From Caldimonas tepidiphila (GTDB lineage Bacteria; Pseudomonadota; Gammaproteobacteria; Burkholderiales; Burkholderiaceae_C): 64,000 bases of DNA. The position numbers were made by a program, and so were the translations under genes. The notes beneath the pieces were generated by a model. That model saw nothing but the letters and a program-made list of their open reading frames with translations, had not been told where the DNA came from and searched no databases. This document shows positions 44,069-51,621 of this stretch, piece after piece. The stretch lies in contig NZ_QXMG01000018.1 of NCBI RefSeq assembly GCF_003569765.1, forward strand, positions 1 through 64,000, given 5' to 3'. The stretch's first letter is position 1. Each line of letters begins with the position of its first letter.

Positions 44069-45022
44069 TCAGAACTCGTTCATCACCACCCCGGCAAGCT
44101 TGGCCGGGCTCTCCGAGAGGTGCGCCACCAGGTCCTGCAGCCGGTGCACGCGCGAGCGCCCGCGCCGCGCCACGACCAGGGCCGCGCCGCACTTGGCGGC
44201 GATCACGCTCGCGTCGGCGCCGTAGACCAGTGCCGGCGTGTCGACCACGACATGGTCGAACTTGTTGACGAGCTCGCGCATCAGCAGCGCGAAGGCGGGG
44301 CGCTCGACCAGCTCCACCGGGTTGGGCGGCGTGACGCCGACCGGCAGCAGGAACAGGCTCGGCAGGTCCGGCACCGGCAGGATCACGTTGGCCTCGGCAC
44401 GGCCGGACAGGATCCCCGACAGCCCGGCGCTGTTCTCCAGCCCGAAGACCTCGTGCTGGCGCGGCCCGCGCAGGTCGGCGTCCACCAGCAGCGTGCGCCC
44501 GCCGAGCTGCGACAGCGCCACCGCCATGTTGGCCGAGAAGAAGGTCTTGCCGTCGCCGGTGTCGGGACTGACCACCGCGAGCGCGCGCCGCGGCTCCTCG
44601 CCGGTGAACACGCGCATCAGCAGCTGGCTGCGCATCGCGCGGAAGGCCTCGGACTGGAACGAGAAGGGCTGGTTGGCCATCACCAGCTCGGCGTTGAACT
44701 GGCGCCGCTCGACCGAGGCGTAGTGGTAGTGGAACTGCTGCGACAGCGCGAACAGCACGTCCTCGTCGCTGGCGAGGCCGAGCGCGATGGCGGCCTCGCC
44801 GAAGCGGATGCCGTGCTGGCGCTGGTGGCGCACGATCTGCTCGACCTGCTCGGGCGACAGTCCGTTGGTGCGGCGGATGATCTCGCCGATCGAGCGGTCG
44901 TGCAGCGTCGCGGCGGCCGGCGCGCCGCCGCTGCCGGCGAGCTCCTCGTCGGCGGGATCGGGGACCGGGTGCAGGTAGGGCGCGGCGGAGCTGGCGGCGG
45001 AGGAGTCGCGGTAGACCGACAT
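44069..45022 (-). CDS. epsG: EPS tyrosine kinase EpsG with N-terminal MshEN-like module
   Basis: This is a 317-residue BY-kinase-type P-loop ATPase that pairs with the chain-length protein EpsF. Walker A is DTGDGKTFFSANMA, Walker A' LLVDADLRGP and Walker B HVVVDTPA. Unlike many BY-kinases there is no Tyr-rich C-terminal tail; the protein ends GVVMNEF. Before the kinase, residues 44-67 and 73-96 form two 24-residue motifs with a 5-residue spacer: SIGE...RHQ and RFGE...SQQ. They match the MshEN c-di-GMP module pattern, though the first copy lacks the leading Arg and has Asn for the conserved Gly. Starts 1 nt inside the epsF stop. Confidence 0.9.
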   Translation of the reverse strand: MSVYRDSSAASSAAPYLHPVPDPADEELAGSGGAPAAATLHDRSIGEIIRRTNGLSPEQVEQIVRHQRQHGIRFGEAAIALGLASDEDVLFALSQQFHYHYASVERRQFNAELVMANQPFSFQSEAFRAMRSQLLMRVFTGEEPRRALAVVSPDTGDGKTFFSANMAVALSQLGGRTLLVDADLRGPRQHEVFGLENSAGLSGILSGRAEANVILPVPDLPSLFLLPVGVTPPNPVELVERPAFALLMRELVNKFDHVVVDTPALVYGADASVIAAKCGAALVVARRGRSRVHRLQDLVAHLSESPAKLAGVVMNEF

Positions 45023-46446
45023 CACAGCCCCCCGTTCTGGGCCGAGGGCAGCTGGCCGAGCACGCGGCGCGGCATCAGCTCGCCGCGGCGGCGGAACAGG
45101 CGGCGCTGCATCGGCCGCGGCATCTCGCCGAGCACCGGCAGCCCGACGGTCAGCAGCACGTCGTCGGCCGAGCGCACGCGGCGGTCGAACAGCTCGAGCA
45201 GGAAGGCCGTCACGAGCGCGAGGAAGCCGCCGATCAGCACGGCGAGCGCCGTCACCAGCGGCACCCGCGGTCCCGAGGGCGAGCTGGGCTCGGTGGCGGG
45301 GTCGAGGATCGAGACGTTCGTCATGGTGTTGTTGCTCTCCAGGCTGGTCTGGCTCAGGCGCGTGAGCACCGCGTCGTAGGCGCGCTGCGCGTTCTCGACG
45401 TCGCGCTGCAGCACCGCGATCTGGTCGCGCTCGCCCTTGAGCTTCAGCACCTTGGCGCGCTGCGCCTCGAGCGAGGCGCGGATCTCGGCCTCGCGCATGC
45501 GGTTGATGTTGTCGTTCACCGCGACGCCGCCGGTCACGCGCCGCGTCTCGGCGGCGATGCGCTCGCGCAGCGCGGCGATGGTGGCCTTGGCCTCCTGCAC
45601 CTGCGGGTGGTTCGGGCCGTAGCGCTCGTTGAGCTGCTGCAGTTGCGCCTCCTGGCGCAGCATGTCCCCGCGCAGCCCGGCCACGAGCGGGCTCATCTGC
45701 ACGTCCTGCATCTGCTCGGCCGAACGGCGCGCCGCGGCCTGGCGGCTGCCCGACTCGGCGGCGAGCGCCTGCACCGCGACGAGCTGCGAGGACAGCTCGG
45801 CCAGCCGCGCGTTCTCGATGTCGAGGTGCTCGGCGGTGGCGGTGATGCCCGACTCGCGCTGGAAGGCCGAGAGCTTGTTCTGCGCCGCCTGCACCGCGTC
45901 GCGCAGCTGGCGCGCATGCGCGTCGAAGAAGGACGAGTACTGTCGCGCCGGGTCGGTGCGCAGGTCGAGCGTGGTGTCGATGTAGGCCTTCGCGAAGGCG
46001 TTGGCCATCAGCGCCGAGAAGCGCGGGTCGACCGACTGGTAGGACACCTGCAGCACGTTGGACTGGCGCGCCGGCGAGACCTCGACGTTGCCCAGCAGCG
46101 CGCGCGCGAGCCAGTGCTCGAAGTTGCCCTGCGCGCCGGTGGCCTCGACCCACTGCTGGCGCGTGTCCGGGTTCTCGGCGAGCCGCAGGTCGCGCACCAC
46201 GCGCAGCGCCACGCGGTCGCTGCGCACGATCTCCATCTGCGTGGCGATGTAGGCCGGCGTCGCGGTCTGGTAGACGATGTTGGAGACCGGATCGGCCTTC
46301 GACTCCAGCACCAGCGCCGCGCGGGCGGTGTAGGTGCGCGGCTGCATCGCGAGGTAGGCGGCGGCCGCGCCGACCACCAGCAGGAAGACCAGCAGCGCGG
46401 CCTTCCAGCGCGCGAGGATCACCGACAGGAAATGACCGATCGACAT
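45022..46446 (-). CDS. epsF: Chain length determinant protein EpsF (PCP/Wzz family)
   Basis: This is a 474-residue polysaccharide co-polymerase. One membrane helix near the N-terminus (residues about 15-35), a long periplasmic coiled coil (about 180-370; many Gln/Glu/Ala heptads) and a second helix at about 390-412 (VTALAVLIGGFLALVTAFLLELF) with the Pro-rich segment just before it (PATEPSSPSGPRVP) are typical of Wzz. It sets polymer length together with EpsG. It begins 13 nt after epsE. Confidence 0.94.
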   Translation of the reverse strand: MSIGHFLSVILARWKAALLVFLLVVGAAAAYLAMQPRTYTARAALVLESKADPVSNIVYQTATPAYIATQMEIVRSDRVALRVVRDLRLAENPDTRQQWVEATGAQGNFEHWLARALLGNVEVSPARQSNVLQVSYQSVDPRFSALMANAFAKAYIDTTLDLRTDPARQYSSFFDAHARQLRDAVQAAQNKLSAFQRESGITATAEHLDIENARLAELSSQLVAVQALAAESGSRQAAARRSAEQMQDVQMSPLVAGLRGDMLRQEAQLQQLNERYGPNHPQVQEAKATIAALRERIAAETRRVTGGVAVNDNINRMREAEIRASLEAQRAKVLKLKGERDQIAVLQRDVENAQRAYDAVLTRLSQTSLESNNTMTNVSILDPATEPSSPSGPRVPLVTALAVLIGGFLALVTAFLLELFDRRVRSADDVLLTVGLPVLGEMPRPMQRRLFRRRGELMPRRVLGQLPSAQNGGL

Positions 46447-46459
46447 CCGGGCCTCCCCT

Positions 46460-47347
46460 TCAGAAGATGCTCTGGCGCACGTAGACCACGTCGCCGGGAC
46501 GCAGCGTGTCCTCCATCGTCGGCTGCACCACCTGGATGCTGCCGTCGGGCCCCCGGCGGTGCACGCGCAGCCCGCGCTCGGTGCCGCGCTGGTTGAGGCC
46601 GCCGCCGGCGGCGAGCGCCTGCATCACCGTCATGCCGCGCTCGAGCCGCAGCGCGCCGGGGCGCTGCACCTCGCCGTAGATGTAGATCATCGGCATGCGG
46701 TCGACGTAGATCACGTCGCCGTCCTGCAGCACCATGTCCTCGTTGGGGCTGCCGGTGGTGAACAGCGTCACGAGGTCGAGCTCGCTGCGGAAGGGCTTGC
46801 CGTTGCGGTGGCCCGAGACGGTGATGACCTCCGAGCCGTTGGCCGCGACGCCGCCGGCCTGCGCCAGCAGGTCGCTCACGCGCGAGCCGCCCATCTCGAG
46901 CGGGAAGCGCCCGGGACGGTTGACCTGGCCGAGCACCGAGACCTGGTTGCCGCGCACCTGCAGCACGAGGATCGAGACCTGCGGCGACTTCACGTAGCCG
47001 CCTTGGCGCAGCCCTTCGGCGATGCGCTTCTCGGCGGCGTTGACCGTCAGGCCGCCGAGCCGCACCTGGCCGAGCAGCGGGTAGGTGATGACGCCGGCCT
47101 CGGAGACGCGCGCCTCGAGCGTCAGCTCCGGGCTCTGGAACACGTTGACGCGGATCAGGTCGCCGGAGCCGAGCACGTACTCGTTGCGCACCGTGCGGCC
47201 CGGCTGCGCCGCCGCCGCGCCCTGCGGCGCGGCCCCCGTCGTGCCGCCGCCCCCGCCCGCGCCCTGCTGCGCGCCGGCGAGGGTGGTGTACGCGAGCAGC
47301 AGCAGCGCGGCAAGGCCGTGGAGGAGCCCGGAATGTCTTTCTCTCAT
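46460..47347 (-). CDS. epsE: Polysaccharide export protein EpsE (Wza-like, SLBB)
   Basis: This 295-residue exported protein has a signal peptide (LAALLLLAYTTLAGAQQ), a Gly/Ala-rich stretch, then the polysaccharide export domain (YVLGSGDLIRVNVFQSPELTLEARVSEAGVITYPLLGQVRLGGLT) and SLBB repeats (VSVLGQVNRPGRFPL and IYGEVQRPGALRLERGMTVMQALAAGGGL). There is no lipobox Cys. It should form the outer-membrane or periplasmic channel. The start overlaps the epsD stop as TGATG. Confidence 0.93.
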   Translation of the reverse strand: MRERHSGLLHGLAALLLLAYTTLAGAQQGAGGGGGTTGAAPQGAAAAQPGRTVRNEYVLGSGDLIRVNVFQSPELTLEARVSEAGVITYPLLGQVRLGGLTVNAAEKRIAEGLRQGGYVKSPQVSILVLQVRGNQVSVLGQVNRPGRFPLEMGGSRVSDLLAQAGGVAANGSEVITVSGHRNGKPFRSELDLVTLFTTGSPNEDMVLQDGDVIYVDRMPMIYIYGEVQRPGALRLERGMTVMQALAAGGGLNQRGTERGLRVHRRGPDGSIQVVQPTMEDTLRPGDVVYVRQSIF

Positions 47348-48321
47348 CACTTCAACCCCTGGATGCCCTTCTGGATGACCGCGGCGTCGTCCGTGGCCGG
47401 CTTCTTCGGCGCCTCGGCCGATGCGGCGGGCGCGGGCTGCCCGGCGGCGTCCGCCGTGGCGCCGGCCTGCGCGAACTTGCCGACGTACTCGATGCTCGCC
47501 TGCTCGCGCATCGCCTTCAGGTCCTGCTCGACCACCTGGCGGCGGCGGTCGTTGGCGAGGAACTGCTCGATCGCGGGACGCGCCTGCGCCTCGCCCACCG
47601 GCGAGTCGCGGAAGCCGGCGAGCATCACCGCCTGCGCGCCGCCGCCGGGCAGCGGCACCAGCATCGCCTGCCCGGGCTTCATGCCGTGGATCGACTCGAG
47701 CAGCTCCATCGGCAGCTGCTCGGCCGCGCGCGAGACCTGGTTCACCGTGTGGCGCACGTTCTCGGCCTTGAGCTGCGCGACGAAGGCGTCGAAGGACGGC
47801 GCCTTCTCGAGCCGCTCGCGCAGCGCGGGCACGCCGTCGGCCGGCACGTCGACCGCGACCTCCTGCAGGTTGTAGATGCGGCGCTGCGCAAAGAGCGCCG
47901 GCTTGCTCTCGTAGTAGCGGCGCACCTCCTCGGGGCTCGGCTTGCCGCTGCCCTCGGAGGCGCGCTCGAAGTACAGGCGCGAGAGGATCTCGCGGCGCGC
48001 CGCCTCGATCGCCTGCACCGCGCGCGGGTCGCGGTCGAGCTTGAGCTCCTGCGCCTTCTGCACCGCGAGCTCCTGGTCGATCAGGCGCTCGAGGATCTCG
48101 CGGCTGCGCACCTCGGCCTGCTCGGGCTTGAGCCCGGGCTGGCGCTGCATCACGTAGTTGATCTGGTGGACCGAGATCTCCTCATCGTTGACTTTGGCGG
48201 CCACCTGGGAGGCGGGCTTGTCCCCTTCGCCGCAGGCGGCAAGCAGCGCGGCCGCGGCGAGCAGGCTGCAGGCGGAGACGAGGCGGGCGGCAGCACCGCC
48301 CGCGCGACGCGATGGCTTCAT
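47347..48321 (-). CDS. epsD: EpsD family peptidyl-prolyl isomerase lipoprotein
   Basis: This 324-residue protein has a lipobox (LLAAC, Cys30) and then a SurA/PpiD-like helical chaperone part (NDEEISVHQINYVMQRQPGLKPEQ, ERLIDQELAVQKA) and a parvulin-like region (ALFAQRRIYNLQEVAVDVP). The EpsD family is found with EpsE-EpsG and exosortase. It probably helps fold or assemble export proteins in the periplasm. A GGGAG SD is 10 nt upstream. First gene of EPS unit 4, with the shared EPS promoter upstream. Confidence 0.9.
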   Translation of the reverse strand: MKPSRRAGGAAARLVSACSLLAAAALLAACGEGDKPASQVAAKVNDEEISVHQINYVMQRQPGLKPEQAEVRSREILERLIDQELAVQKAQELKLDRDPRAVQAIEAARREILSRLYFERASEGSGKPSPEEVRRYYESKPALFAQRRIYNLQEVAVDVPADGVPALRERLEKAPSFDAFVAQLKAENVRHTVNQVSRAAEQLPMELLESIHGMKPGQAMLVPLPGGGAQAVMLAGFRDSPVGEAQARPAIEQFLANDRRRQVVEQDLKAMREQASIEYVGKFAQAGATADAAGQPAPAASAEAPKKPATDDAAVIQKGIQGLK

Positions 48322-48442
48322 CTCTGTAGTGCTCCCTACGCCCCGGCGGGGCATCAAGATGCGGGTCCGGCAACCCCGGGTCGGGGTGTTGCGCGAAGGC
48401 GCGACCCGGGGCAGGACTTCGCTGTCCGACCGGTCTGCAGGC

Positions 48443-48489
48443 CAGTCTAGGGATTTGTCAACGCACCACTAACCCTCAAACGAGGGGGG
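48443..48489 (-). promoter_or_regulatory. Shared EPS promoter, copy B (unit 4)
   Basis: On the minus strand CCCCCC-TCGTTT-GAGGG (48489-48473) is followed by exactly 19 nt and TCCCTAGACTG (48453-48443). A TTGACA (48461-48456) lies between, but it is too close to TAGACT to pair as a -35. The dyad CCCTC-GTTT-GAGGG is perfect here. Copies with the same spacing precede units 1 and 2. Confidence 0.6.
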
Positions 48490-48547
48490 ATAAAGCGCGA
48501 AAAAGAACACGAAAAGACACGGATTGACCGCAGTTACGGCCGGAAAC

Positions 48548-48572
48548 GAAAAGGGCCCGGAATCCCGGGCCC
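48548..48572 (-). terminator. Intrinsic terminator after ubiE
   Basis: GGGCCCGG / CCGGGCCC with a 4-base loop, followed on the minus strand by TTTTCGTTT, lies about 50 nt after the ubiE stop. A second palindrome GGCCGCCCGCGGGCGGCC (48584-48601) stands between. It should stop ubiE transcription before the EPS locus. Confidence 0.85.
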
Positions 48573-48622
48573 TGCTGTCCTTGGGCCGCCCGCGGGCGGC
48601 CTGCGCGGCGCGCGCCGCCTGC

Positions 48623-49354
48623 TCAGCACTTGATGCCGACGTGCAGCGCGACGATGCCGCCGGTGAGGTTGTGCACGTCCACGTGGCCGAAGCCGGCCGT
48701 CTTCATCATGCCCTTGAGCGTCTGCTGGTCCGGGTGCATGCGGATCGACTCGGCGAGGTAGCGGTAGCTGTCGGCGTCGCGCGCGATCAGCTGGCCCATG
48801 CGCGGCAGGACCTGGAAGGAATAGAAGTCGTAGAGCTTCTCCAGCGGCCTGGCGACCTTCGAGAACTCCAGCACCAGCAGCTTGCCGCCGGGCTTGAGCA
48901 CGCGGCACATCTCGGCCAGCGCCCGGTCCTTGTGCGTCATGTTGCGCAGCCCGAAGGCGACGCTGACGAGGTCGAAGCGCCCCGACGGGAAGGGCAGCGT
49001 CTCGGCGTCGCAGATCGTGGTCGGCAGCACCAGCCCCTCGTCGAGCAGGCGGTCGCGGCCGACGCGCAGCATCGACTCGTTGATGTCGGTGTGCACGACG
49101 CAGCCGGAAGCACCCACCTTCTTGGCGAAGGCGCGCGCGAGGTCGCCGGTGCCGCCGGCGATGTCGAGCACCTGGTGGCCCTCGCGCACGCCCGCCACCG
49201 CGATCGTGTAGGCCTTCCAGACGCGGTGCAGGCCCATCGACATCACGTCGTTCATCACGTCGTACTTGGCCGCGACCGAGTCGAACACGCCGCGCACGCG
49301 CTGCGCCTTCTCCTGCTCGTCGACGGTCTGGAAGCCGAAGTGGGTGGTGCTCAT
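48623..49354 (-). CDS. ubiE: Ubiquinone/menaquinone methyltransferase UbiE
   Basis: This 243-residue SAM-dependent methyltransferase methylates the ring in ubiquinone synthesis. It has the entry motif [17 protein letters not shown], the SAM motif [12 protein letters not shown] and [23 protein letters not shown]. The MSTTHFGFQ start has SD GGAGG 8 nt upstream. In many proteobacteria ubiE is followed by ubiJ-ubiB; here those lie beyond the EPS locus. It lies 13 nt after the DUF971 gene. Confidence 0.97.
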   Translation of the reverse strand: MSTTHFGFQTVDEQEKAQRVRGVFDSVAAKYDVMNDVMSMGLHRVWKAYTIAVAGVREGHQVLDIAGGTGDLARAFAKKVGASGCVVHTDINESMLRVGRDRLLDEGLVLPTTICDAETLPFPSGRFDLVSVAFGLRNMTHKDRALAEMCRVLKPGGKLLVLEFSKVARPLEKLYDFYSFQVLPRMGQLIARDADSYRYLAESIRMHPDQQTLKGMMKTAGFGHVDVHNLTGGIVALHVGIKC

Positions 49355-49367
49355 CGGGGGATCCTCC

Positions 49368-49772
49368 TCAGTGGCCGCAGGCATGGCCGCTCTTCTCGGG
49401 CATCGGCGCGTCGCGGTCGACCCCCGCCTCGGCCAGCCGCTGCTCGTACTCGGCCCACAGCTTCTGCTGCTGGTCGCCGAGGAAGTACAGGTATTCCCAG
49501 GTGAAGATGCCGGAGTCGTGGCCGTCGCTGAAGGTGGGCTGCACGCCGTAGTTGCCCACCGGCTCGATGCCGACGATCTCGACGTTGCGCTTGCCGGTCT
49601 GCAGCACCTCCTGGCCCGGGCCGTGGCCCTGCACCTCGGCCGAGGGCGAGTACACCCGCATCAGCTCGAAGGGGATGCGGAAGCTGGCGCCGTCGGCGAA
49701 GCCGATCTCGAACTGGCGGGACTGCTGGTGGACCGTGATCGCGGTCGGTGCGGGGATGTTCTTGGACGCCAT
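49368..49772 (-). CDS. DUF971 (gamma-butyrobetaine hydroxylase N-terminal-like) protein
   Basis: This 134-residue small protein has the DUF971 fold: [40 protein letters not shown], then [36 protein letters not shown]. It ends with a His/Cys-rich tail (GHACGH), possibly metal-binding. The function is not established. It is commonly found directly before ubiE in Burkholderiales; here it is 13 nt away. Confidence 0.9.
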   Translation of the reverse strand: MASKNIPAPTAITVHQQSRQFEIGFADGASFRIPFELMRVYSPSAEVQGHGPGQEVLQTGKRNVEIVGIEPVGNYGVQPTFSDGHDSGIFTWEYLYFLGDQQQKLWAEYEQRLAEAGVDRDAPMPEKSGHACGH

Positions 49773-49847
49773 GGCGCTGCCTTGCAGGGAGATTGAAGCC
49801 GGCTGGCAGTGTAGCGGCGCACCCGCCGGCCCCGGCCGCGCGAGGGC

Positions 49848-50342
49848 CTATGGCCGAGGGGCTGCGGACGCGGGCGGCTGCAGCGCGGCCAGCGCCTCGC
49901 GTACCCGCGCGTCGAGCTGCTCGGGCGCCAGCGCCAGGCGCGCGCGCGCGCCGCCGGGCACCTCGCGCTGGCGTACGCCCCAGATCGGCTGCGGGAAGTG
50001 GCTGTCCCAGTCCCAGCGCGCGATCACGTGCCAGTGCAGGTGCGGCACCATGTTGCCGAGCGTCGCGAGGTTGATCTTGGTCGGCGCGAGCGCGTCGCGC
50101 AGCGCGCGCTCGATCGCCGCCACCGCCGTCATGCAGGCGGCGCGCGCCTCGGCGTCGAGGTCCGAGAACTCGGCGACGTGCGCCTGCCAGATCAGCCGGT
50201 AGAAGGCCGGGAAGTCGGCGTCGTCGACGCGCACCACGCGCCAGAGCGGCGTCTCGGCGACGAGCAGCCCGCCCGGCTGGCGGCAGAGCTCGCAGTCCGC
50301 GGCCGCAGCGGCGCGGGACGACGGGGCGGCGGGATCGGGCAT
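49848..50342 (-). CDS. HIT family protein
   Basis: This is a 164-residue histidine-triad nucleotide hydrolase/transferase family member. The triad is present as PHLHWHVIAR (HxHxH). Preceding TKINLATLGNMV fits the family, and an N-terminal CELC pair may bind zinc. The substrate is unknown; the family hydrolyses nucleoside phosphoramidates or dinucleotides. It lies 75 nt before the DUF971 gene and diverges from the TctC-like gene. Confidence 0.88.
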   Translation of the reverse strand: MPDPAAPSSRAAAAADCELCRQPGGLLVAETPLWRVVRVDDADFPAFYRLIWQAHVAEFSDLDAEARAACMTAVAAIERALRDALAPTKINLATLGNMVPHLHWHVIARWDWDSHFPQPIWGVRQREVPGGARARLALAPEQLDARVREALAALQPPASAAPRP

Positions 50343-50375
50343 GAGGGGCCTCTCGGTGTCGCGTGGGGGGAGCCG

Positions 50376-50381
50376 ATTATC
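50376..50381 (-). promoter_or_regulatory. Possible -10 box for the HIT-DUF971-ubiE genes
   Basis: GATAAT on the minus strand lies 34 nt before the HIT start codon and matches TATAAT at five of six positions. No convincing -35 is seen. On the other strand TATCAT (50407-50412) could serve the TctC-like gene. Confidence 0.35.
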
Positions 50382-50487
50382 TGCCGCCGCCCGGGCGCTG
50401 CGGGCCTATCATTGCCCGCCGGCGGCCGCGCGGCCCGGATCCTGCTTGGCCGGCCCCGCCCCACCTGCCGTGACAAGGACGCCCCCG

Positions 50488-51474
50488 ATGCCCCCTTCCC
50501 GCCTGCGCCGCGCGCTGCTCGGCAGCGCCGCCGCCCTCCCCCTCGCACCGCTCGGCCTGACGGCCGCCCGCGCCGAGAGCTTCCCGGCGCGGCCGATCCG
50601 CTGGATCGTCGCCTACCCGGCCGGCGGCGGCTCGGACTTCCTCGCGCGCCAGCTCGCGCCGCAGCTCGGCCGCCAGCTCGGCCAGACGGTGGTGATCGAG
50701 AACCGCCCGGGCGCCGCCGGCATCATCGGCACCGAGCTCGCGGCCCGCGCGCCGGCCGACGGCCACACCTGGGTGCTCGGCGACAACGGCGCGATGGTCT
50801 TCAACCCGGCGCTCTACCGCAAGCTGCCCTACAGCCCGCAGGACTTCGCGCCGGTCGGCTTCATCGCGCGCTTCCCGCTGATCCTGGTCGCCCATCCGGG
50901 CAGCGGCTTCGAGTCGGCGCGGCAGCTGCTGGCCGAGGTCAAGCGCAATCCCGGCAGGTACAGCTACGCCTCGCCCGGCGCCGGCAGCCCGCACCACCTG
51001 GCGATGGAGTTGCTGAAGGACCGCACCCGCAGCTTCATCGTGCACGTGCCCTACCGCGGCACCGCGATGGCGATCCAGGACGTGATCGGCGGCCAGGTGC
51101 CGATGATGGTGGTCGACACCGCCGGCGGCCTGGCGCAGATCCGCGCCGGGCGCGTGCGGCCGCTGGCGGTGCTGTCCCGGCAGCGCCTGCCGCAGCTGCC
51201 CGAGGTGCCGACGCTGGAGGAGGCCGGCGTGAAGGACCTGGAGGTGTTCGCCTGGCTCGGCCTCTACGTGCCGCGCGGCACGCCCCCCGACATTGTCGGC
51301 CGCCTGAGCGCCGAGATGCAGAAGGCGGTCGCGGTGCCGGAGGTGCGCGCGAAGCTCGAGGAATTCGGCCTGCAGGTCGCGCCGTCCGGCCCCGAGGCGC
51401 TGGCGCGCTTCGTCGAGCGCGAGAGCGCCTTCTGGCAGCGGCTGATCCGCGAGCGCCAGCTGAACATCGACTGA
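50488..51474 (+). CDS. Bug/TctC-type tripartite tricarboxylate receptor
   Basis: This 328-residue periplasmic binding protein has a signal peptide (RRALLGSAAALPLAPLGLTAARA) and the TctC pattern: PIRWIVAYPAGGGSDFLARQLA, VVIENRPGAAGIIGTE, SPHHLAMELLK, HVPYRGTAMAIQDVIGGQVPMMV and VFAWLGLYVPRGTP. Such receptors are greatly expanded in Burkholderiales and bind small carboxylates. No TctA/TctB membrane genes are next to it, so it is an orphan receptor. The ligand cannot be read. Confidence 0.92.
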   Translation: MPPSRLRRALLGSAAALPLAPLGLTAARAESFPARPIRWIVAYPAGGGSDFLARQLAPQLGRQLGQTVVIENRPGAAGIIGTELAARAPADGHTWVLGDNGAMVFNPALYRKLPYSPQDFAPVGFIARFPLILVAHPGSGFESARQLLAEVKRNPGRYSYASPGAGSPHHLAMELLKDRTRSFIVHVPYRGTAMAIQDVIGGQVPMMVVDTAGGLAQIRAGRVRPLAVLSRQRLPQLPEVPTLEEAGVKDLEVFAWLGLYVPRGTPPDIVGRLSAEMQKAVAVPEVRAKLEEFGLQVAPSGPEALARFVERESAFWQRLIRERQLNID

Positions 51475-51621
51475 AGCCGCCAAAAAATGCCGCTCTGCCG
51501 CGGCCGCGGGCATCCGGCCCGTGGCGTGCGGCCGGCATGAATCCGACAATCCGGCTCGACCTTTCCCGAAGCTTGCAGCGCGAGCCCTGACGGCGCGCGC
51601 CGCCCCATCGACTCCGGCCCG

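Larger units (their letters stand above)
48322..48622. other. Region between epsD and ubiE: promoter, leader, terminator
   Basis: This 301-bp gap is the right border of the EPS locus. From the epsD side it holds a structured leader (stem GCAACCCCG / CGGGGTGTTGC, 48370-48392), the shared promoter (48443-48489), an AT-richer patch (48490-48540) and the ubiE terminator. No gene is seen. The leader would be about 115 nt long. Confidence 0.6.

Noticed and set aside
48439-48461. TTGACA as the -35 box of the epsD promoter
   Set aside because: The distance to TAGACT is only 6 nt, and nothing like a -10 is found at 16-18 nt. TTGACA is absent from the other two shared promoters.
10775-48622. Mobile island with integrase or attachment repeats
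   Set aside because: No transposase, integrase, tRNA or direct repeats were seen at the borders, and composition does not differ from the flanks.
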